DNA of 64,000 nucleotides from the NCBI GenBank assembly GCA_964019425.1, contig OZ025796.1:372001-436000 (forward strand). The letters run 5' to 3'. The notes beneath the pieces were generated by a model, which saw only the letters and a program-made list of their open reading frames with translations, made no database searches and was not told where the DNA came from. Numbering within the stretch: position 1 is the first letter of the stretch; each line of letters begins with the position of its first letter. This DNA is from Flectonema sp. DT1601. Its lineage: Eukaryota; Euglenozoa; Diplonemea; Diplonemida; Diplonemidae. The position numbers and the translations under genes were made by a program. Shown in pieces: positions 35,156 to 46,223 of this stretch.

Positions 35156-38100
35156 ATGAGAGTACTCAGTCTCTTTATATTGTTATCCTTATTGGGTGTT
35201 GGTAGTTCCCAATGCACCGCTTCAACTCTGATGGTGACGGGAGCGGGCACGACTTACGACTGCATGGTTGATTTGTCGTCGGAAGTAACCATGCACTGGA
35301 ATCGTGAATTGAGCGGGACAGCTGCTGTTGCGGTTACGACGACATCGGTCAACGGATGGTTTTCGGTGTCGTTTGCAGCAACTGTGGGGTCGATGATCCC
35401 AGCTGATGGTTTCATTTGTACCAGTGCTACCGCTGTGGATACCTACCGGATGAGATCAAGGTTTTCAGTTGGAGTTTATAGAAGTAGTTTGTTTCCGAAT
35501 CTCGAAGCCGCGACCACGGAAATTTCAAACGGTATGCGTATTCTGAGATTCAACGCCGCTGCAAATCTTCTGACGGCTGCCATGCCAGTGAACTTCGCTT
35601 TCCATTCATCTGAGACGGGATTTCGTGTGAACAGGCATACCACGGTTGGAAGTGTGGCTGTGAATTTCTTCCCGCCAACCCCACCGCCGACTCCACGACC
35701 AACCCCTACTCCAAGTTGCACGGCTTCAACTCTGATTCTGACGGGAAGCACGACTTACGACTGCATGGTGGATTTGTCGCCAGAGGTAACCCTTCACTGG
35801 TATCACGAAACAATCGAGACAACTGCTGTTGCTGCTACGACGACATCGATCAACGGATGGTTTTCAGTGTCGTTTCCTGATGCTTTGGGGTCCATGATCC
35901 CAGCTATTGGTGTCGCTTCGACCAGTGCGATCGCTGCGGACGTCTACTTGATGACTGGAAAGACAACAGCTGGAATCACTCCGGCGACGTTTACGGACAT
36001 CAACACCCCGACCACGGAGATTGTGAGCAACATGCGTATTCTGAGGTTCAACGTCGCTGCATCTTTTCTGACGGCTGCCATGCCGGTGAACTACGCTTTC
36101 CATTCGTCTGAGATGGAATTTCGTGTGAGCAAGCATACCACGGCAGGGAGCGTGGCTGTGAATTTCGTGGAACCAACTCCTCAACCGACCCCTGCTCCAC
36201 ATTGCGCGGATTCGACTCTGATTCAGACGGGAAGCAAAACTTACGACTGCATGATGACTGTGTCACCGGAATTTGCCATCCACTGGAATCGCGAGGCAAG
36301 CGGGAGAGCTGCTGTTGCGGCTACGACGACATCGGTCAACGGATGGTTTTCGGTGTCGTTTCCTGAAACTTTGGGATCCATGATCCCAGCAACCGGTGCC
36401 GTTTCGATCCGTGGTCTCACTGGGAACGTTATCGCTGCGTACATCCTCACAATCAATGAAAGGAGATCATTGGGAATCAATTTTATTGATCCTACGGACA
36501 TGGGCATCAACACGCAGACAACGGAAATTGTAAATGGTATTATCATTCTGAGATTCAACGTCGCTGCCTCTTTTCTGACGGCTGCCATGCCTGTGAACTT
36601 CGCTTTACATCCGAGTGAGCTCGGATTTCCTAAAACTAAGCATACTACGACAAGAAGTGTGGCTGTGAATTTCGTTGAACCAATTCCGGCACCAACTCCG
36701 CCACCAACTCCACTACCAACTCCACTACCAACTCCACTACCAGCCACTGCTCCATTTTGCATGGCTTCGACTCTGATTCAGACGGGAAGCAAAACTTACG
36801 ACTGCATGATGCATTTGTCCCCGGTAGTAATTATCCATTGGAATCGCGAGGCAAGCGGGAAAGTTGCTGTTGCGGCTACGACGACATTGGTGACCGGATG
36901 GTTTGCAATTGCGTTTCCTGAAACTTTGGGATCCATGATCCCAGCAACTGGTGTCGTCACGACCGGTGGTACGAACGGTAACGCTTTCAGGGACGTGGGC
37001 GTCATGTCAATAATTGAAAGGTCAGGATATCAATCTGGTGGACTTAATTTTGTTGTGTCTCCAAACATCGACACTCCGACCACGGATGTTGTAAACGGTA
37101 TTGTCGTTATGAGATTCAATGTCGCTGCGTCTTTTCTGACGACAGCCATGCCAGTGAACTTCGCTTTCCATTTATCTGAGATCGCATTTCCTGAAAGCCA
37201 GCATACTTCAGCGGGAAGTGTGACTGTGAATTTCGTGGAACCAACACCTGTGGTTCCGTTACCAACTGCTGTAGCTCCGGTTCCAACTGCTGTGGCTCCA
37301 GTTCCAACTGCTGTGGCTCCAGTTCCAACTGCTGTGGCTCCAGTTCCAACTGCTGTGGCTCCAGTTCCAACTGCTGTGGCTCCAGTTCCAACTGCTGTGG
37401 CTCCAGTTCCAACTGCTGTGGCTCCAGTTCCAACTGCTGTGGCTCCGGTTCCAACTGCTGTGGCTCCAGTTCCAACTGCTGTGGCTCCAGTTCCAACTGC
37501 TGTGGCTCCAGTTCCAACTGCTGTGGCTCCAGTTCCAACTGCTGTGGCTCCAGTTCCAACTGCTGTGGCTCCGGTTCCAACTGCTGTAGCTCCGGTACCA
37601 ACTGCTGTGGCTCCAGTTCCAACTGCTGTAGCTCCGTTACCAACTCCTGTAGCTCCGGTACCAACTCCTGTAGCTCCGGTGCCAACTGCGGCTGCTGTTG
37701 GTGGCTTTTCAGCTGATGGAACAATTAATTTTGAAGTAGTTGCGGAATTGTCTGACTTGTTAAGTCAGAGAGATACGTTAATAGCTGCCGCTTCAACAGA
37801 TTTAGGTGGTATTGCTCTCTGTGATAAGTTCTGTCAGGGTAATAATTGTTTTAATTGTGATGGCACTGCTGCTACTCAAAGATCTGTTACTACACTAGTC
37901 AGAGCAAATTGGAGGGTGATCTTGATTATAATTAATAATAAAAATGAGGGCATTACAAAATCAACTGTCGATAATTCATTAATGAAACTGTTGTCAAACA
38001 ATGCGGTTATTGAATACGTTGAAGGAAGTGCTGTTGTTTTTGCTGCGAATGGTAGCAGCCCCCAAGTTGTTGTTGTTGATGGTGACTTTGACGATGCTCA

Positions 38101-38668
38101 CACTCACGGAAAGATTATGGTGGCAATTTGGGCGTACTGGGTTCCTTTGTCAGTTGTTGTTAAGGTTCTTGGACCTTTTGTGTGTAAGGGAGAAGTGTTT
38201 GAGTATCCGATCCCATTGGTAATCCACATGGTCATGATGATTACCGCAATGTGTTTAACTACTGTTTTCGCTTCTATTGCATTGTCAGACTTTAACAACA
38301 GAGTAGACTATGGACATAGAGAACTTGGTATTACTTTATTAGTGATTGGGTGGGTTCAAATACTAAGTGGTCTTGTCAAGCCAGAGAAGGAATCTGAATA
38401 CAGAAAGTACTGGGGATGGGGACACGTTCTGTTTGGTATTTCAGTTGTGATAATTTCAATCGGTCAAATGGTGACCGGAGCTGAAAATATTAAACGCCTA
38501 TTCACAAATGACTCGAATGACGTTAGGATTGCTCTGATCGTTGGATTGGTCACCATGGGTGTTATTTATATTGTTGGGAAAATCTACGTCACTGTTACAA
38601 AGGAAGAAGTGATTTCGGTTGAAGAAAACAATAGAACTAAAGACTGTGAACCTGATGAAGAAATGTAA
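35156..38668 (+). CDS. DOMON gene 2: 4 DOMON domains, shorter stalk, cytochrome b561
   Basis: 1170 residues. Same layout as gene 1: signal peptide, four DOMON domains, stalk, juxtamembrane region, b561 core with its four histidines. It differs from gene 1 by 98 residues, exactly 14 units of the VPTAVAP repeat (about 22 remain, 37243-37690); the PRPTPAAP landmark unit lies in the lost part. The DOMON part is the same as gene 1 as far as I compared. Recent duplicate; role as for gene 1. Confidence 0.9.
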   Translation: MRVLSLFILLSLLGVGSSQCTASTLMVTGAGTTYDCMVDLSSEVTMHWNRELSGTAAVAVTTTSVNGWFSVSFAATVGSMIPADGFICTSATAVDTYRMRSRFSVGVYRSSLFPNLEAATTEISNGMRILRFNAAANLLTAAMPVNFAFHSSETGFRVNRHTTVGSVAVNFFPPTPPPTPRPTPTPSCTASTLILTGSTTYDCMVDLSPEVTLHWYHETIETTAVAATTTSINGWFSVSFPDALGSMIPAIGVASTSAIAADVYLMTGKTTAGITPATFTDINTPTTEIVSNMRILRFNVAASFLTAAMPVNYAFHSSEMEFRVSKHTTAGSVAVNFVEPTPQPTPAPHCADSTLIQTGSKTYDCMMTVSPEFAIHWNREASGRAAVAATTTSVNGWFSVSFPETLGSMIPATGAVSIRGLTGNVIAAYILTINERRSLGINFIDPTDMGINTQTTEIVNGIIILRFNVAASFLTAAMPVNFALHPSELGFPKTKHTTTRSVAVNFVEPIPAPTPPPTPLPTPLPTPLPATAPFCMASTLIQTGSKTYDCMMHLSPVVIIHWNREASGKVAVAATTTLVTGWFAIAFPETLGSMIPATGVVTTGGTNGNAFRDVGVMSIIERSGYQSGGLNFVVSPNIDTPTTDVVNGIVVMRFNVAASFLTTAMPVNFAFHLSEIAFPESQHTSAGSVTVNFVEPTPVVPLPTAVAPVPTAVAPVPTAVAPVPTAVAPVPTAVAPVPTAVAPVPTAVAPVPTAVAPVPTAVAPVPTAVAPVPTAVAPVPTAVAPVPTAVAPVPTAVAPVPTAVAPVPTAVAPVPTAVAPVPTAVAPLPTPVAPVPTPVAPVPTAAAVGGFSADGTINFEVVAELSDLLSQRDTLIAAASTDLGGIALCDKFCQGNNCFNCDGTAATQRSVTTLVRANWRVILIIINNKNEGITKSTVDNSLMKLLSNNAVIEYVEGSAVVFAANGSSPQVVVVDGDFDDAHTHGKIMVAIWAYWVPLSVVVKVLGPFVCKGEVFEYPIPLVIHMVMMITAMCLTTVFASIALSDFNNRVDYGHRELGITLLVIGWVQILSGLVKPEKESEYRKYWGWGHVLFGISVVIISIGQMVTGAENIKRLFTNDSNDVRIALIVGLVTMGVIYIVGKIYVTVTKEEVISVEENNRTKDCEPDEEM
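37243..37690 (+). repeat. 21-bp minisatellite in DOMON gene 2, about 22 units
   Basis: Shortened version of the gene 1 stalk, in frame. Confidence 0.9.
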
Positions 38669-39360
38669 ACATAAAAAGAAGGTTGTCTTCACGTGGAAGT
38701 AAGTAACATTCGTATCCTTACTTCCCTCCCTCTTGCTAAACATAAATTTATTCTGGCGATGGTTCTGATATTTCCTCTTTCGTTTTTTGATTTTTTTTCG
38801 CAAGTCTTGACTCACGTGCTCTTGGAATTGACGAGATCGCGTGAGAAAAGCTATTGTCAAGATTTGTTTTTAATTTTCGAAAACTCGCGAAGAAACTGTT
38901 CCTCCTCTCGTATTCTTTTTACCTCCCCTCCTTTTTTTTTTTATATCCCCCAGGCGCAGAAACATATCCCAGTCGAAAGGGACTGTTTTCAGGCGTTGAG
39001 GGGGAAACAAAAAAAAAAAAAAAAAAAAAGGGTTTTTCTATTTCAGCTCTGAAGATAAACATACAGAGCGGGAATTTAATGTTTTCATTATCTTCACTGA
39101 TCATTTCATTTCATTTTAATTTGCTTTCTCTTTCATTTCAATTCTAGCTCTGAAGATAAAAATATAGGGCAAACCATTTAATGTTTTCATTATCTTAATT
39201 CCTGTTGGAGTCTATTTTTATGTTAACTTCATTTCATTATTTCAACAGTCTCATTATTACTATGCAGGTGTGTGTTATCGTTTTCTTCACTCGGGTAGCG
39301 AATATTTCCTTAAAAAGTCATTCTAATGTAATTCACTTACTCAACAGTTAAATATAAACC
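38669..39360 (+). promoter_or_regulatory. Intergenic region upstream of DOMON gene 3
   Basis: As 29967-30657 with a few base changes shared with the region before gene 4 (for example GATATTTCC for GATATTTGC). Hairpin at 38695-38725; uORF/intron at 39262. Confidence 0.6.
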
Positions 39361-42300
39361 ATGAGAGTACTCAGTCTCTTTATATTGTTATCCTTATTGG
39401 GTGTTGGTAGTTCCCAATGCACCGCTTCAACTCTGATGGTGACGGGAGCGGGCACGACTTACGACTGCATGGTTGATTTGTCGTCGGAAGTAACCATGCA
39501 CTGGAATCGTGAATTGAGCGGGACAGCTGCTGTTGCGGTTACGACGACATCGGTCAACGGATGGTTTTCAGTGTCGTTTCCTGATGCTTTGGGGTCCATG
39601 ATCCCAGCTATTGGTGTCGCTTCGACCAGTGCGATCGCTGCGGACGTCTACTTGATGACTGGAAAGACAACAGCTGGAATCACTCCGGCGACGTTTACGG
39701 ACATCAACACCCCGACCACGGAGATTGTGAGCAACATGCGTATTCTGAGGTTCAACGTCGCTGCATCTTTTCTGACGGCTGCCATGCCGGTGAACTACGC
39801 TTTCCATTCGTCTGAGATGGAATTTCGTGTGAGCAAGCATACCACGGCAGGGAGCGTGGCTGTGAATTTCGTGGAACCAACTCCTCAACCGACCCCTGCT
39901 CCACATTGCGCGGATTCGACTCTGATTCAGACGGGAAGCAAAACTTACGACTGCATGATGACTGTGTCACCGGAATTTGCCATCCACTGGAATCGCGAGG
40001 CAAGCGGGAGAGCTGCTGTTGCGGCTACGACGACATCGGTCAACGGATGGTTTTCGGTGTCGTTTCCTGAAACTTTGGGATCCATGATCCCAGCAACCGG
40101 TGCCGTTTCGATCCGTGGTCTCACTGGGAACGTTATCGCTGCGTACATCCTCACAATCAATGAAAGGAGATCATTGGGAATCAATTTTATTGATCCTACG
40201 GACATGGGCATCAACACGCAGACAACGGAAATTGTAAATGGTATTATCATTCTGAGATTCAACGTCGCTGCCTCTTTTCTGACGGCTGCCATGCCTGTGA
40301 ACTTCGCTTTACATCCGAGTGAGCTCGGATTTCCTAAAACTAAGCATACTACGACAAGAAGTGTGGCTGTGAATTTCGTTGAACCAATTCCGGCACCAAC
40401 TCCGCCACCAACTCCACTACCAACTCCACTACCAACTCCACTACCAGCCACTGCTCCATTTTGCATGGCTTCGACTCTGATTCAGACGGGAAGCAAAACT
40501 TACGACTGCATGATGCATTTGTCCCCGGTAGTAATTATCCATTGGAATCGCGAGGCAAGCGGGAAAGTTGCTGTTGCGGCTACGACGACATTGGTGACCG
40601 GATGGTTTGCAATTGCGTTTCCTGAAACTTTGGGATCCATGATCCCAGCAACTGGTGTCGTCACGACCGGTGGTACGAACGGTAACGCTTTCAGGGACGT
40701 GGGCGTCATGTCAATAATTGAAAGGTCAGGATATCAATCTGGTGGACTTAATTTTGTTGTGTCTCCAAACATCGACACTCCGACCACGGATGTTGTAAAC
40801 GGTATTGTCGTTATGAGATTCAATGTCGCTGCGTCTTTTCTGACGACAGCCATGCCAGTGAACTTCGCTTTCCATTTATCTGAGATCGCATTTCCTGAAA
40901 GCCAGCATACTTCAGCGGGAAGTGTGACTGTGAATTTCGTGGAACCAACACCTGTGGTTCCGTTACCAACTGCTGTAGCTCCGGTTCCAACTGCTGTGGC
41001 TCCAGTTCCAACTGCTGTGGCTCCAGTTCCAACTGCTGTGGCTCCAGTTCCAACTGCTGTGGCTCCAGTTCCAACTGCTGTGGCTCCAGTTCCAACTGCT
41101 GTGGCTCCAGTTCCAACTGCTGTGGCTCCAGTTCCAACTGCTGTGGCTCCGGTTCCAACTGCTGTGGCTCCAGTTCCAACTGCTGTGGCTCCAGTTCCAA
41201 CTGCTGTGGCTCCAGTTCCAACTGCTGTGGCTCCAGTTCCAACTGCTGTGGCTCCAGTTCCAACTGCTGTGGCTCCAGTTCCAACTGCTGTGGCTCCAGT
41301 TCCAACTGCTGTGGCTCCAGTTCCAACTGCTGTGGCTCCAGTTCCAACTGCTGTGGCTCCAGTTCCAACTGCTGTGGCTCCAGTTCCAACTGCTGTGGCT
41401 CCAGTTCCAACTGCTGTGGCTCCAGTTCCAACTGCTGTGGCTCCAGTTCCAACTGCTGTGGCTCCGGTTCCAACTGCTGTGGCACCGAGGCCAACTCCTG
41501 CAGCTCCGGTACCAACTGCTGTGGCTCCAGTTCCAACTGCTGTGGCTCCGGTTCCAACTGCTGTGGCTCCAGTTCCAACTGCTGTGGCTCCAGTTCCAAC
41601 TGCTGTGGCTCCAGTTCCAACTGCTGTGGCTCCAGTTCCAACTGCTGTGGCTCCGGTTCCAACTGCTGTAGCTCCGGTACCAACTGCTGTGGCTCCAGTT
41701 CCAACTGCTGTAGCTCCGTTACCAACTCCTGTAGCTCCGGTACCAACTCCTGTAGCTCCGGTGCCAACTGCGGCTGCTGTTGGTGGCTTTTCAGCTGATG
41801 GAACAATTAATTTTGAAGTAGTTGCGGAATTGTCTGACTTGTTAAGTCAGAGAGATACGTTAATAGCTGCCGCTTCAACAGATTTAGGTGGTATTGCTCT
41901 CTGTGATAAGTTCTGTCAGGGTAATAATTGTTTTAATTGTGATGGCACTGCTGCTACTCAAAGATCTGTTACTACACTAGTCAGAGCAAATTGGAGGGTG
42001 ATCTTGATTATAATTAATAATAAAAATGAGGGCATTACAAAATCAACTGTCGATAATTCATTAATGAAACTGTTGTCAAACAATGCGGTTATTGAATACG
42101 TTGAAGGAAGTGCTGTTGTTTTTGCTGCGAATGGTAGCAGCCCCCAAGTTGTTGTTGTTGATGGTGACTTTGACGATGCTCACACTCACGGAAAGATTAT
42201 GGTGGCAATTTGGGCGTACTGGGTTCCTTTGTCAGTTGTTGTTAAGGTTCTTGGACCTTTTGTGTGTAAGGGAGAAGTGTTTGAGTATCCGATCCCATTG

Positions 42301-42750
42301 GTAATCCACATGGTCATGATGATTACCGCAATGTGTTTAACTACTGTTTTCGCTTCTATTGCCTTGTCAGACTTTAACAACAGAGTAGACTATGGACATA
42401 GAGAACTTGGTATTACTTTATTAGTGATTGGGTGGGTTCAAATACTAAGTGGTCTTGTCAAGCCAGAGAAGGAATCTGAATACAGAAAGTACTGGGGATG
42501 GGGACACGTTCTGTTTGGTATTTCAGTTGTGATAATTTCAATCGGTCAAATGGTGACCGGAGCTGAAAATATTAAACGCCTATTCACAAATGACTCGAAT
42601 GACGTTAGGATTGCTCTGATCGTTGGATTGGTCACCATGGGTGTTATTTATATTGTTGGGAAAATCTACGTCACTGTTACAAAGGAAGAAGTGATTTCGG
42701 TTGAAGAAAACAATAGAACTAAAGACTGTGAACCTGATGAAGAAATGTAA
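39361..42750 (+). CDS. DOMON gene 3: 3 DOMON domains (hybrid first), longest stalk, cytochrome b561
   Basis: 1129 residues. The first DOMON is a hybrid: it starts as DOMON1 of genes 1 and 2 and switches to DOMON2 at the shared NGWFSVSF segment (about 39560), which removes exactly 501 bp (167 residues) in frame. The stalk is the longest of the complete genes (about 40 units, 40947-41775, including the PRPTPAAP landmark). The b561 core and its four heme histidines are intact. Loss of one domain keeps the fold, because the join falls at the same point of two homologous domains. Role as for gene 1. Confidence 0.9.
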   Translation: MRVLSLFILLSLLGVGSSQCTASTLMVTGAGTTYDCMVDLSSEVTMHWNRELSGTAAVAVTTTSVNGWFSVSFPDALGSMIPAIGVASTSAIAADVYLMTGKTTAGITPATFTDINTPTTEIVSNMRILRFNVAASFLTAAMPVNYAFHSSEMEFRVSKHTTAGSVAVNFVEPTPQPTPAPHCADSTLIQTGSKTYDCMMTVSPEFAIHWNREASGRAAVAATTTSVNGWFSVSFPETLGSMIPATGAVSIRGLTGNVIAAYILTINERRSLGINFIDPTDMGINTQTTEIVNGIIILRFNVAASFLTAAMPVNFALHPSELGFPKTKHTTTRSVAVNFVEPIPAPTPPPTPLPTPLPTPLPATAPFCMASTLIQTGSKTYDCMMHLSPVVIIHWNREASGKVAVAATTTLVTGWFAIAFPETLGSMIPATGVVTTGGTNGNAFRDVGVMSIIERSGYQSGGLNFVVSPNIDTPTTDVVNGIVVMRFNVAASFLTTAMPVNFAFHLSEIAFPESQHTSAGSVTVNFVEPTPVVPLPTAVAPVPTAVAPVPTAVAPVPTAVAPVPTAVAPVPTAVAPVPTAVAPVPTAVAPVPTAVAPVPTAVAPVPTAVAPVPTAVAPVPTAVAPVPTAVAPVPTAVAPVPTAVAPVPTAVAPVPTAVAPVPTAVAPVPTAVAPVPTAVAPVPTAVAPVPTAVAPVPTAVAPVPTAVAPRPTPAAPVPTAVAPVPTAVAPVPTAVAPVPTAVAPVPTAVAPVPTAVAPVPTAVAPVPTAVAPVPTAVAPVPTAVAPLPTPVAPVPTPVAPVPTAAAVGGFSADGTINFEVVAELSDLLSQRDTLIAAASTDLGGIALCDKFCQGNNCFNCDGTAATQRSVTTLVRANWRVILIIINNKNEGITKSTVDNSLMKLLSNNAVIEYVEGSAVVFAANGSSPQVVVVDGDFDDAHTHGKIMVAIWAYWVPLSVVVKVLGPFVCKGEVFEYPIPLVIHMVMMITAMCLTTVFASIALSDFNNRVDYGHRELGITLLVIGWVQILSGLVKPEKESEYRKYWGWGHVLFGISVVIISIGQMVTGAENIKRLFTNDSNDVRIALIVGLVTMGVIYIVGKIYVTVTKEEVISVEENNRTKDCEPDEEM
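40947..41775 (+). repeat. 21-bp minisatellite in DOMON gene 3, about 40 units
   Basis: In-frame stalk repeat, four units longer than that of gene 1. Confidence 0.9.
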
Positions 42751-43442
42751 ACATAAAAAGAAGGTTGTCTTCACGTGGAAGTAAGTAACATTCGTATCCT
42801 TACTTCCCTCCCTCTTGCTAAACATAAATTTATTCTGGCGATGGTTCTGATATTTCCTCTTTCGTTTTTTGATTTTTTTTCGCAAGTCTTGACTCACGTG
42901 CTCTTGGAATTGACGAGATCGCGTGAGAAAAGCTATTGTCAAGATTTGTTTTTAATTTTCGAAAACTCGCGAAGAAACTGTTCCTCCTCTCGTATTCTTT
43001 TTACCTCCCCTCCTTTTTTTTTTTATATCCCCCAGGCGCAGAAACATATCCCAGTCGAAAGGGACTGTTTTCAGGCGTTGAGGGGGAAACAAAAAAAAAA
43101 AAAAAAAAAAAGGGTTTTTCTATTTCAGCTCTGAAGATAAACATACAGAGCGGGAATTTAATGTTTTCATTATCTTCACTGATCATTTCATTTCATTTTA
43201 ATTTGCTTTCTCTTTCATTTCAATTCTAGCTCTGAAGATAAAAATATAGGGCAAACCATTTAATGTTTTCATTATCTTAATTCCTGTTGGAGTCTATTTT
43301 TATGTTAACTTCATTTCATTATTTCAACAGTCTCATTATTACTATGCAGGTGTGTGTTATCGTTTTCTTCACTCGGGTAGCGAATATTTCCTTAAAAAGT
43401 CATTCTAATGTAATTCACTTACTCAACAGTTAAATATAAACC
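42751..43442 (+). promoter_or_regulatory. Intergenic region upstream of DOMON gene 4
   Basis: Near-identical to 38669-39360. Hairpin at 42777-42807; uORF/intron at 43344. Confidence 0.6.
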
Positions 43443-46223
43443 ATGAGAGTACTCAGTCTCTTTATATTGTTATCCTTATTGGGTGTTGGTAGTTCCCAAT
43501 GCACCGCTTCAACTCTGATGGTGACGGGAGCGGGCACGACTTACGACTGCATGGTTGATTTGTCGTCGGAAGTAACCATGCACTGGAATCGTGAATTGAG
43601 CGGGACAGCTGCTGTTGCGGTTACGACGACATCGGTCAACGGATGGTTTTCAGTGTCGTTTCCTGATGCTTTGGGGTCCATGATCCCAGCTATTGGTGTC
43701 GCTTCGACCAGTGCGATCGCTGCGGACGTCTACTTGATGACTGGAAAGACAACAGCTGGAATCACTCCGGCGACGTTTACGGACATCAACACCCCGACCA
43801 CGGAGATTGTGAGCAACATGCGTATTCTGAGGTTCAACGTCGCTGCATCTTTTCTGACGGCTGCCATGCCGGTGAACTACGCTTTCCATTCGTCTGAGAT
43901 GGAATTTCGTGTGAGCAAGCATACCACGGCAGGGAGCGTGGCTGTGAATTTCGTGGAACCAACTCCTCAACCGACCCCTGCTCCACATTGCGCGGATTCG
44001 ACTCTGATTCAGACGGGAAGCAAAACTTACGACTGCATGATGACTGTGTCACCGGAATTTGCCATCCACTGGAATCGCGAGGCAAGCGGGAGAGCTGCTG
44101 TTGCGGCTACGACGACATCGGTCAACGGATGGTTTTCGGTGTCGTTTCCTGAAACTTTGGGATCCATGATCCCAGCAACCGGTGCCGTTTCGATCCGTGG
44201 TCTCACTGGGAACGTTATCGCTGCGTACATCCTCACAATCAATGAAAGGAGATCATTGGGAATCAATTTTATTGATCCTACGGACATGGGCATCAACACG
44301 CAGACAACGGAAATTGTAAATGGTATTATCATTCTGAGATTCAACGTCGCTGCCTCTTTTCTGACGGCTGCCATGCCTGTGAACTTCGCTTTACATCCGA
44401 GTGAGCTCGGATTTCCTAAAACTAAGCATACTACGACAAGAAGTGTGGCTGTGAATTTCGTTGAACCAATTCCGGCACCAACTCCGCCACCAACTCCACT
44501 ACCAACTCCACTACCAACTCCACTACCAGCCACTGCTCCATTTTGCATGGCTTCGACTCTGATTCAGACGGGAAGCAAAACTTACGACTGCATGATGCAT
44601 TTGTCCCCGGTAGTAATTATCCATTGGAATCGCGAGGCAAGCGGGAAAGTTGCTGTTGCGGCTACGACGACATTGGTGACCGGATGGTTTGCAATTGCGT
44701 TTCCTGAAACTTTGGGATCCATGATCCCAGCAACTGGTGTCGTCACGACCGGTGGTACGAACGGTAACGCTTTCAGGGACGTGGGCGTCATGTCAATAAT
44801 TGAAAGGTCAGGATATCAATCTGGTGGACTTAATTTTGTTGTGTCTCCAAACATCGACACTCCGACCACGGATGTTGTAAACGGTATTGTCGTTATGAGA
44901 TTCAATGTCGCTGCGTCTTTTCTGACGACAGCCATGCCAGTGAACTTCGCTTTCCATTTATCTGAGATCGCATTTCCTGAAAGCCAGCATACTTCAGCGG
45001 GAAGTGTGACTGTGAATTTCGTGGAACCAACACCTGTGGCTCCGTTACCAACTGCTGTAGCTCCGGTTCCAACTGCTGTGGCACCGAGGCCAACTGCTGT
45101 GGCTCCGAGGCCAACTGCTGTAGCTCCGTTACCAACTGCTGTGGCTCCGTTACCAACTCCTGTAGCTCCGGTACCAACTCCTGTGGCTCCGTTACCAACT
45201 CCTGTAGCTCCGGTACCAACTCCTGTAGCTCCGGTGCCAACTGCGGCTGCTGTTGGTGGCTTTTCAGCTGATGGAACAATTAATTTTGAAGTAGTTGCGG
45301 AATTGTCTGACTTGTTAAGTGAGAGAGATACGTTAGTAGCTGCCGCTTCAACAGATTTAGGTGGTATTGCTCTCTGTGATAAGTTCTGTCAGGGTAATAA
45401 TTGTTTTAATTGTGATGGCACTGCTGCTACTCAAAGATCTGTTACTACACTAGTCAGAGCAAATTGGAGGGTGATCTTGATTATAATTAATAATAAAAAT
45501 GAGGGCATTACAAAATCAACTGTCGATAATTCATTAATGAAACTGTTGTCAAACAATGCGGTTATTGAATACGTTGAAGGAAGTGCTGTTGTTTTTGCTG
45601 CGAATGGTAGCAGCCCCCAAGTTGTTGTTGTTGATGGTGACTTTGACGATGCTCACACTCACGGAAAGATTATGGTGGCAATTTGGGCGTACTGGGTTCC
45701 TTTGTCAGTTGTTGTTAAGGTTCTTGGACCTTTTGTGTGTAAGGGAGAAGTGTTTGAGTATCCGATCCCATTGGTAATCCACATGGTCATGATGATTACC
45801 GCAATGTGTTTAACTACTGTTTTCGCTTCTATTGCCTTGTCAGACTTTAACAACAGAGTAGACTATGGACATAGAGAACTTGGTATTACTTTATTAGTGA
45901 TTGGGTGGGTTCAAATACTAAGTGGTCTTGTCAAGCCAGAGAAGGAATCTGAATACAGAAAGTACTGGGGATGGGGACACGTTCTGTTTGGTATTTCAGT
46001 TGTGATAATTTCAATCGGTCAAATGGTGACCGGAGCTGAAAATATTAAACGCCTATTCACAAATGACTCGAATGACGTTAGGATTGCTCTGATCGTTGGA
46101 TTGGTCACCATGGGTGTTATTTATATTGTTGGGAAAATCTACGTCACTGTTACAAAGGAAGAAGTGATTTCGGTTGAAGAAAACAACGAAACTAAAGACT
46201 GTGAGCCTGATCATGAAATGTAA
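43443..46223 (+). CDS. DOMON gene 4: 3 DOMON domains, short stalk, cytochrome b561
   Basis: 926 residues. Shares the 501-bp deletion and hybrid first DOMON with gene 3, so one of the two arose from the other after that event. The stalk is short (about 11 units) and more varied (PRPTAVAP, PLPTPVAP), as if not homogenised by recent expansion. Its 3-prime end has differences not seen in the other copies (SERDTLVAAAS for SQRDTLIAAAS, NNETKDCEPDHEM for NNRTKDCEPDEEM), so this 3-prime end may be the founder. The b561 core has all four histidines. Downstream it lacks the hairpin found after the other copies. Confidence 0.9.
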   Translation: MRVLSLFILLSLLGVGSSQCTASTLMVTGAGTTYDCMVDLSSEVTMHWNRELSGTAAVAVTTTSVNGWFSVSFPDALGSMIPAIGVASTSAIAADVYLMTGKTTAGITPATFTDINTPTTEIVSNMRILRFNVAASFLTAAMPVNYAFHSSEMEFRVSKHTTAGSVAVNFVEPTPQPTPAPHCADSTLIQTGSKTYDCMMTVSPEFAIHWNREASGRAAVAATTTSVNGWFSVSFPETLGSMIPATGAVSIRGLTGNVIAAYILTINERRSLGINFIDPTDMGINTQTTEIVNGIIILRFNVAASFLTAAMPVNFALHPSELGFPKTKHTTTRSVAVNFVEPIPAPTPPPTPLPTPLPTPLPATAPFCMASTLIQTGSKTYDCMMHLSPVVIIHWNREASGKVAVAATTTLVTGWFAIAFPETLGSMIPATGVVTTGGTNGNAFRDVGVMSIIERSGYQSGGLNFVVSPNIDTPTTDVVNGIVVMRFNVAASFLTTAMPVNFAFHLSEIAFPESQHTSAGSVTVNFVEPTPVAPLPTAVAPVPTAVAPRPTAVAPRPTAVAPLPTAVAPLPTPVAPVPTPVAPLPTPVAPVPTPVAPVPTAAAVGGFSADGTINFEVVAELSDLLSERDTLVAAASTDLGGIALCDKFCQGNNCFNCDGTAATQRSVTTLVRANWRVILIIINNKNEGITKSTVDNSLMKLLSNNAVIEYVEGSAVVFAANGSSPQVVVVDGDFDDAHTHGKIMVAIWAYWVPLSVVVKVLGPFVCKGEVFEYPIPLVIHMVMMITAMCLTTVFASIALSDFNNRVDYGHRELGITLLVIGWVQILSGLVKPEKESEYRKYWGWGHVLFGISVVIISIGQMVTGAENIKRLFTNDSNDVRIALIVGLVTMGVIYIVGKIYVTVTKEEVISVEENNETKDCEPDHEM